From Haemophilus massiliensis (GTDB lineage: Bacteria > Pseudomonadota > Gammaproteobacteria > Enterobacterales > Pasteurellaceae), in NCBI GenBank assembly GCA_000752995.2, contig LM994632.1, positions 1 to 45,152 of the forward strand: a stretch of 45,152 bases of DNA, read 5' to 3'. The notes under the pieces are model-generated. The model made no database searches. It worked only from the letters and a program-made list of their open reading frames with translations, and was not told where the DNA came from. Below are positions 42,827 to 45,152 of this stretch, piece by piece. How positions within the stretch are numbered: position 1 is the first letter of the stretch; each line of letters starts with the position of its first letter. Position numbers and translations under genes: made by a program.

Positions 42827-44071
42827 TTACTGGGCCTCGGAGATTTCAGCCTGCTCTAATATCACTTGTTGTAACACTTTGATACCTGCCTCAATATCCG
42901 TCCAGCTTGTAGATTCTAACGGATTATGACTGATTCCGCCTTTGGAAGGCACAAAAATCATACCAGTCGGGCATAACCTTGCCATATGCATCGCATCATG
43001 ACCTGCGCCGCTTGGCATAATTTCATAAGGATAACCTAATCGCTCCGTTACTCGGCGAATTTGTCGTATACTTTGTTCCGATAGCAGAATCGGTTGATCT
43101 TTAGAAATTAAGTGTAGTTCTATGGACAACCCACGAGTTACCGAAATCCGTTCTATTTGTTGCTGTAACGCAGTCAATACGGATTCTCTTGCTGCAATGT
43201 GCGTGCCACGAATATCTACCAGCATTTCGACTTCTCCGGGAACAACATTCATGACTCCCGGCCGAACCGTTAAATTCCCCACGGTCGCGACAGTGGACTG
43301 TCCGGCTTCTATTGCCGCTTTTTCTATTGTCAGAGCCAATTCGGCAGCGCCTAACAATGCATCATGACGGTAGTACATCGCTGTTGCGCCAGAATGATCC
43401 GCCTGTCCTTTGAGCTTTACTACACCGCGGATAGGTGCAGCGATACCGCTGACGATTCCGATTGTTTTCCCCTCATTTTCCAAACAAGGGCCTTGCTCAA
43501 TATGTAGCTCAAAAAAGCATTTAAATTCTTTTTTTGTATGTATAGCCCGGTTGATCCGATTGAAATCCAGCCCAATATCTGCCAGCACCTCTTGTAATCC
43601 TTTTCCTTGTTTATCCCGTAGGGAACTTAACCCAGCTTGATCCGTAATACCGCACATTATTTTGCTGCCTAACGTCGCATAATTAAAACGGCTGGATTCC
43701 TCGCAGGTGAAAATAATGAGTTCAAGCGGATAGCGGGTTTTTAATCCACATTCACATAACTGAAATAAAACTTCCAATCCGGCGACAACCCCCAGAGGAC
43801 CATCAAACTTTCCCGCATTGATCACCGTATCAATATGCGAACCGAATGCAACAGTGGGTAAATTATCCTCTAGACCGGATTTACGAATAAATACGTTTCC
43901 GATTTCGTCATTACTAATGCTGAGATCATATTTTTTACATAAACTAATAATATAATCATGCGCCATTACATCTTCCCGGCTAAAGGCTAATCGGGTTAAA
44001 CAGTCTTGCTCGGAAGAAATAGAGGCAAGTTTTTCAATGATGGACTTTACCCGAGATAAATTAATAGACAT
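42827..44071 (-). CDS. M20 family amidohydrolase (AllC/carbamoylase type)
   Basis: A 414-residue zinc or manganese hydrolase of the allantoate amidohydrolase/N-carbamoyl-L-amino-acid hydrolase group. The metal ligands lie in AFGSHIDTV, GKFDGPLGVVAG, FTCEESSRF and FFELHIEQGP, and the final one in GGISHNPLE. QADHSGATAMYYRHDALLGA is the lid-domain motif. The ATG at 44071 follows AGGGGG by seven bases. No allantoin, pyrimidine or hydantoin gene is nearby, so the substrate is open (N-carbamoyl amino acid, allantoate or ureidoglycine). Somewhat AT-richer than neighbours, with no uptake signal inside. Confidence 0.88.
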   Translation of the reverse strand: MSINLSRVKSIIEKLASISSEQDCLTRLAFSREDVMAHDYIISLCKKYDLSISNDEIGNVFIRKSGLEDNLPTVAFGSHIDTVINAGKFDGPLGVVAGLEVLFQLCECGLKTRYPLELIIFTCEESSRFNYATLGSKIMCGITDQAGLSSLRDKQGKGLQEVLADIGLDFNRINRAIHTKKEFKCFFELHIEQGPCLENEGKTIGIVSGIAAPIRGVVKLKGQADHSGATAMYYRHDALLGAAELALTIEKAAIEAGQSTVATVGNLTVRPGVMNVVPGEVEMLVDIRGTHIAARESVLTALQQQIERISVTRGLSIELHLISKDQPILLSEQSIRQIRRVTERLGYPYEIMPSGAGHDAMHMARLCPTGMIFVPSKGGISHNPLESTSWTDIEAGIKVLQQVILEQAEISEAQ

Positions 44072-44109
44072 ATGAATCCCCCTGCAATAATAAGAAAACA
44101 ACGGTACAA

Positions 44110-44115
44110 ATTATA
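44110..44115 (-). promoter_or_regulatory. -10 element of the amidohydrolase promoter
   Basis: A perfect TATAAT on the minus strand lies 39 bases before the start codon. The only -35-like sequence at the right distance (CACTTT, 18 bases away) belongs to an uptake signal at 44135-44143. Confidence 0.45.
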
Positions 44116-44237
44116 ATCCGATTCGGTTGCATAAAAGTGCGGTCGAAATTTATAAAATTTCTTTTGCTTTTGCATGACATTAAAAAACGAGCGGCATTGG
44201 CAAGTTACTTTCGAACCGCCATATTATTATCTTTCAG

Positions 44238-45152
44238 TTAAAATCTTGCCGCCAGCATGGCTTCCAATTTTTCCTGATCAGCGGCAAATTTGCGGATCCC
44301 TTCCGCCAGTTTTTCCACCGCCATGGCATCGCTGTTATGCTGCCAATAAAACTCGCTTTCCGTTAATGGTTGCGGTTTAGCCTGCACCTCGCCGCAAAAT
44401 GCCAGCTTACGCTCAAGTGCGGTCTGATTTTCCTGCAATTCTTTCAGTAACGGCGGCGCAATTGTCAGTCGGTCGCAGCCGGCAAGTTCGGTGATTTCGC
44501 CGACATTGCGGAAACTGGCCCCCATCACCACGGTTTGATAGCCGTGCTGTTTGTAGTAATTATAGATTTTAGTGACCGAAATCACGCCCGGATCTTCCGC
44601 CGGCGCATAGTCTTTTTTCTCACCGTTGGCTTTATACCAGTCTAAAATGCGCCCGACAAACGGTGAAATCAAATACACGCCCGCTTCGGCACAAGCGCGC
44701 GCTTGCGCTTCGGAGAATAATAAGGTTAGGTTGCAGTTAATCCCTTCTTTTTCCAGAATTTCCGCCGCGCGGATACCCTGCCACGTGGAGGCAATTTTGA
44801 TTAAAATACGGTCATTTGAGATGCCGGCTTCGTTATAAAGACGAATTAATTTGCGCGCTTTTGCCACCGTCGCCTCGGTGTCGTACGACAATCTGGCATC
44901 CACTTCGGTAGAAATCCGTCCCGGCACGATTTTCAGAATTTCCAGACCGATATTCACCGCCAGTTTGTCTTCCGCATCAATCAGCTGTTGGGCTTTATCT
45001 TGGCTCTGCGTTTTTGCATATTTAATTGCCTCATCGATTAGCGGGGCATATTGCGGCAGGGCGGATGCGCTTAAAATTAATGAAGGATTGGTGGTGGCAT
45101 CCTGCGGTCGGTATTGTTTGATAGCGTCGATATCACCGGTATCGGCAACTAC
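44238..45152 (-). CDS. tal: Transaldolase, N-terminus cut by the window end
   Basis: The 304 visible residues belong to transaldolase of the pentose phosphate pathway (TalB type). It moves a dihydroxyacetone unit between sugar phosphates through a lysine Schiff base. The reading frame is open from the window edge ([14 protein letters not shown]). Following the E. coli protein, about 13 residues are missing. The active lysine is in [42 protein letters not shown] and [16 protein letters not shown] follow. The ending LEAMLAARF fits. An uptake signal lies at 44415-44423. Confidence 0.95.
   Translation of the reverse strand, partial: VVADTGDIDAIKQYRPQDATTNPSLILSASALPQYAPLIDEAIKYAKTQSQDKAQQLIDAEDKLAVNIGLEILKIVPGRISTEVDARLSYDTEATVAKARKLIRLYNEAGISNDRILIKIASTWQGIRAAEILEKEGINCNLTLLFSEAQARACAEAGVYLISPFVGRILDWYKANGEKKDYAPAEDPGVISVTKIYNYYKQHGYQTVVMGASFRNVGEITELAGCDRLTIAPPLLKELQENQTALERKLAFCGEVQAKPQPLTESEFYWQHNSDAMAVEKLAEGIRKFAADQEKLEAMLAARF

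Larger units (their letters stand above)
159..44423. repeat. Dispersed DNA uptake signal (AAGTGCGGT), 35 exact copies
   Basis: Exact copies on either strand start at 159, 575, 2875, 5762, 5778, 6344, 8287, 8345, 9455, 11015, 12058, 13695, 21618, 22543, 22588, 24689, 24912, 26780, 27956, 27984, 30389, 31097, 31460, 32915, 32945, 34766, 35448, 36770, 37503, 38594, 38705, 41004, 41360, 44135 and 44415. This is the Haemophilus-type signal, not the ACAAGCGGT Actinobacillus pleuropneumoniae type. Inverted pairs form hairpins. None occurs between 13703 and 21618. Counted by eye, so a few may be missed. Confidence 0.9.

Overview
The window is from a Pasteurellaceae chromosome. The clearest sign is the Haemophilus-type DNA uptake signal AAGTGCGGT or its complement: 35 exact copies found by eye, many as inverted pairs behind genes. 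Sxy, RecA, YheS, LptM, IlvY and transaldolase are also typical gammaproteobacterial proteins. An oxaloacetate decarboxylase sodium pump, an NADP isocitrate dehydrogenase and an S8 autotransporter suggest a capnophilic, succinate-forming member (Basfia/Mannheimia or Actinobacillus succinogenes type). That placement is an inference.

Layout. 1-230: tandem promoters and boxA leader of an rRNA operon that runs left out of the window. 272-3336: a small membrane protein and a mannose-family PTS operon (manXYZ) with a CRP site and a LacI-type palindrome. 3649-6279: competence regulator sxy, then recA and recX under a LexA box. 6464-10982: proS, a lone potD, and a divergent PuuB-like oxidase. 11375-20565: a nine-gene catabolic operon behind a class II CRP promoter. 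It encodes a DUF1537 acid-sugar kinase, a PdxA2-like dehydrogenase, a DapA-like aldolase, a 2-hydroxyacid dehydrogenase, an iron alcohol dehydrogenase, a TctBAC-type transporter and a DeoR-family regulator. 20716-24912: rarD, ilvY/ilvC and a GST. 25128-27935: a subtilisin-like autotransporter. 28088-32903: a DUF533 protein, lptM-lysA, the ABC-F protein YheS and a MarC-family protein. 33069-36467: oadGAB behind a second class II CRP promoter. 36530-45152: an aldo/keto reductase, a PACE efflux protein, pepD, gpt, nudJ-rluE, icd, an M20 amidohydrolase and a transaldolase cut by the window end.

The most interesting part is the 9.2 kb operon. Its first three genes and its regulator have the local composition (about 47-57 % GC in sampled lines), and uptake signals occur in two of them. 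The middle five genes (about 14.5-19.7 kb) drop to about 27-35 % GC, and no exact uptake signal occurs between 13.70 and 21.62 kb. It looks like an acid-sugar pathway into which a foreign dehydrogenase and transporter block was spliced. The combination of enzymes does not match a pathway I can name completely.

Several starts were moved to internal codons because of ribosome binding sites. One very short gene, lptM, was found by reading the lysA upstream region. No tRNA, CRISPR array, insertion sequence or prophage was seen.
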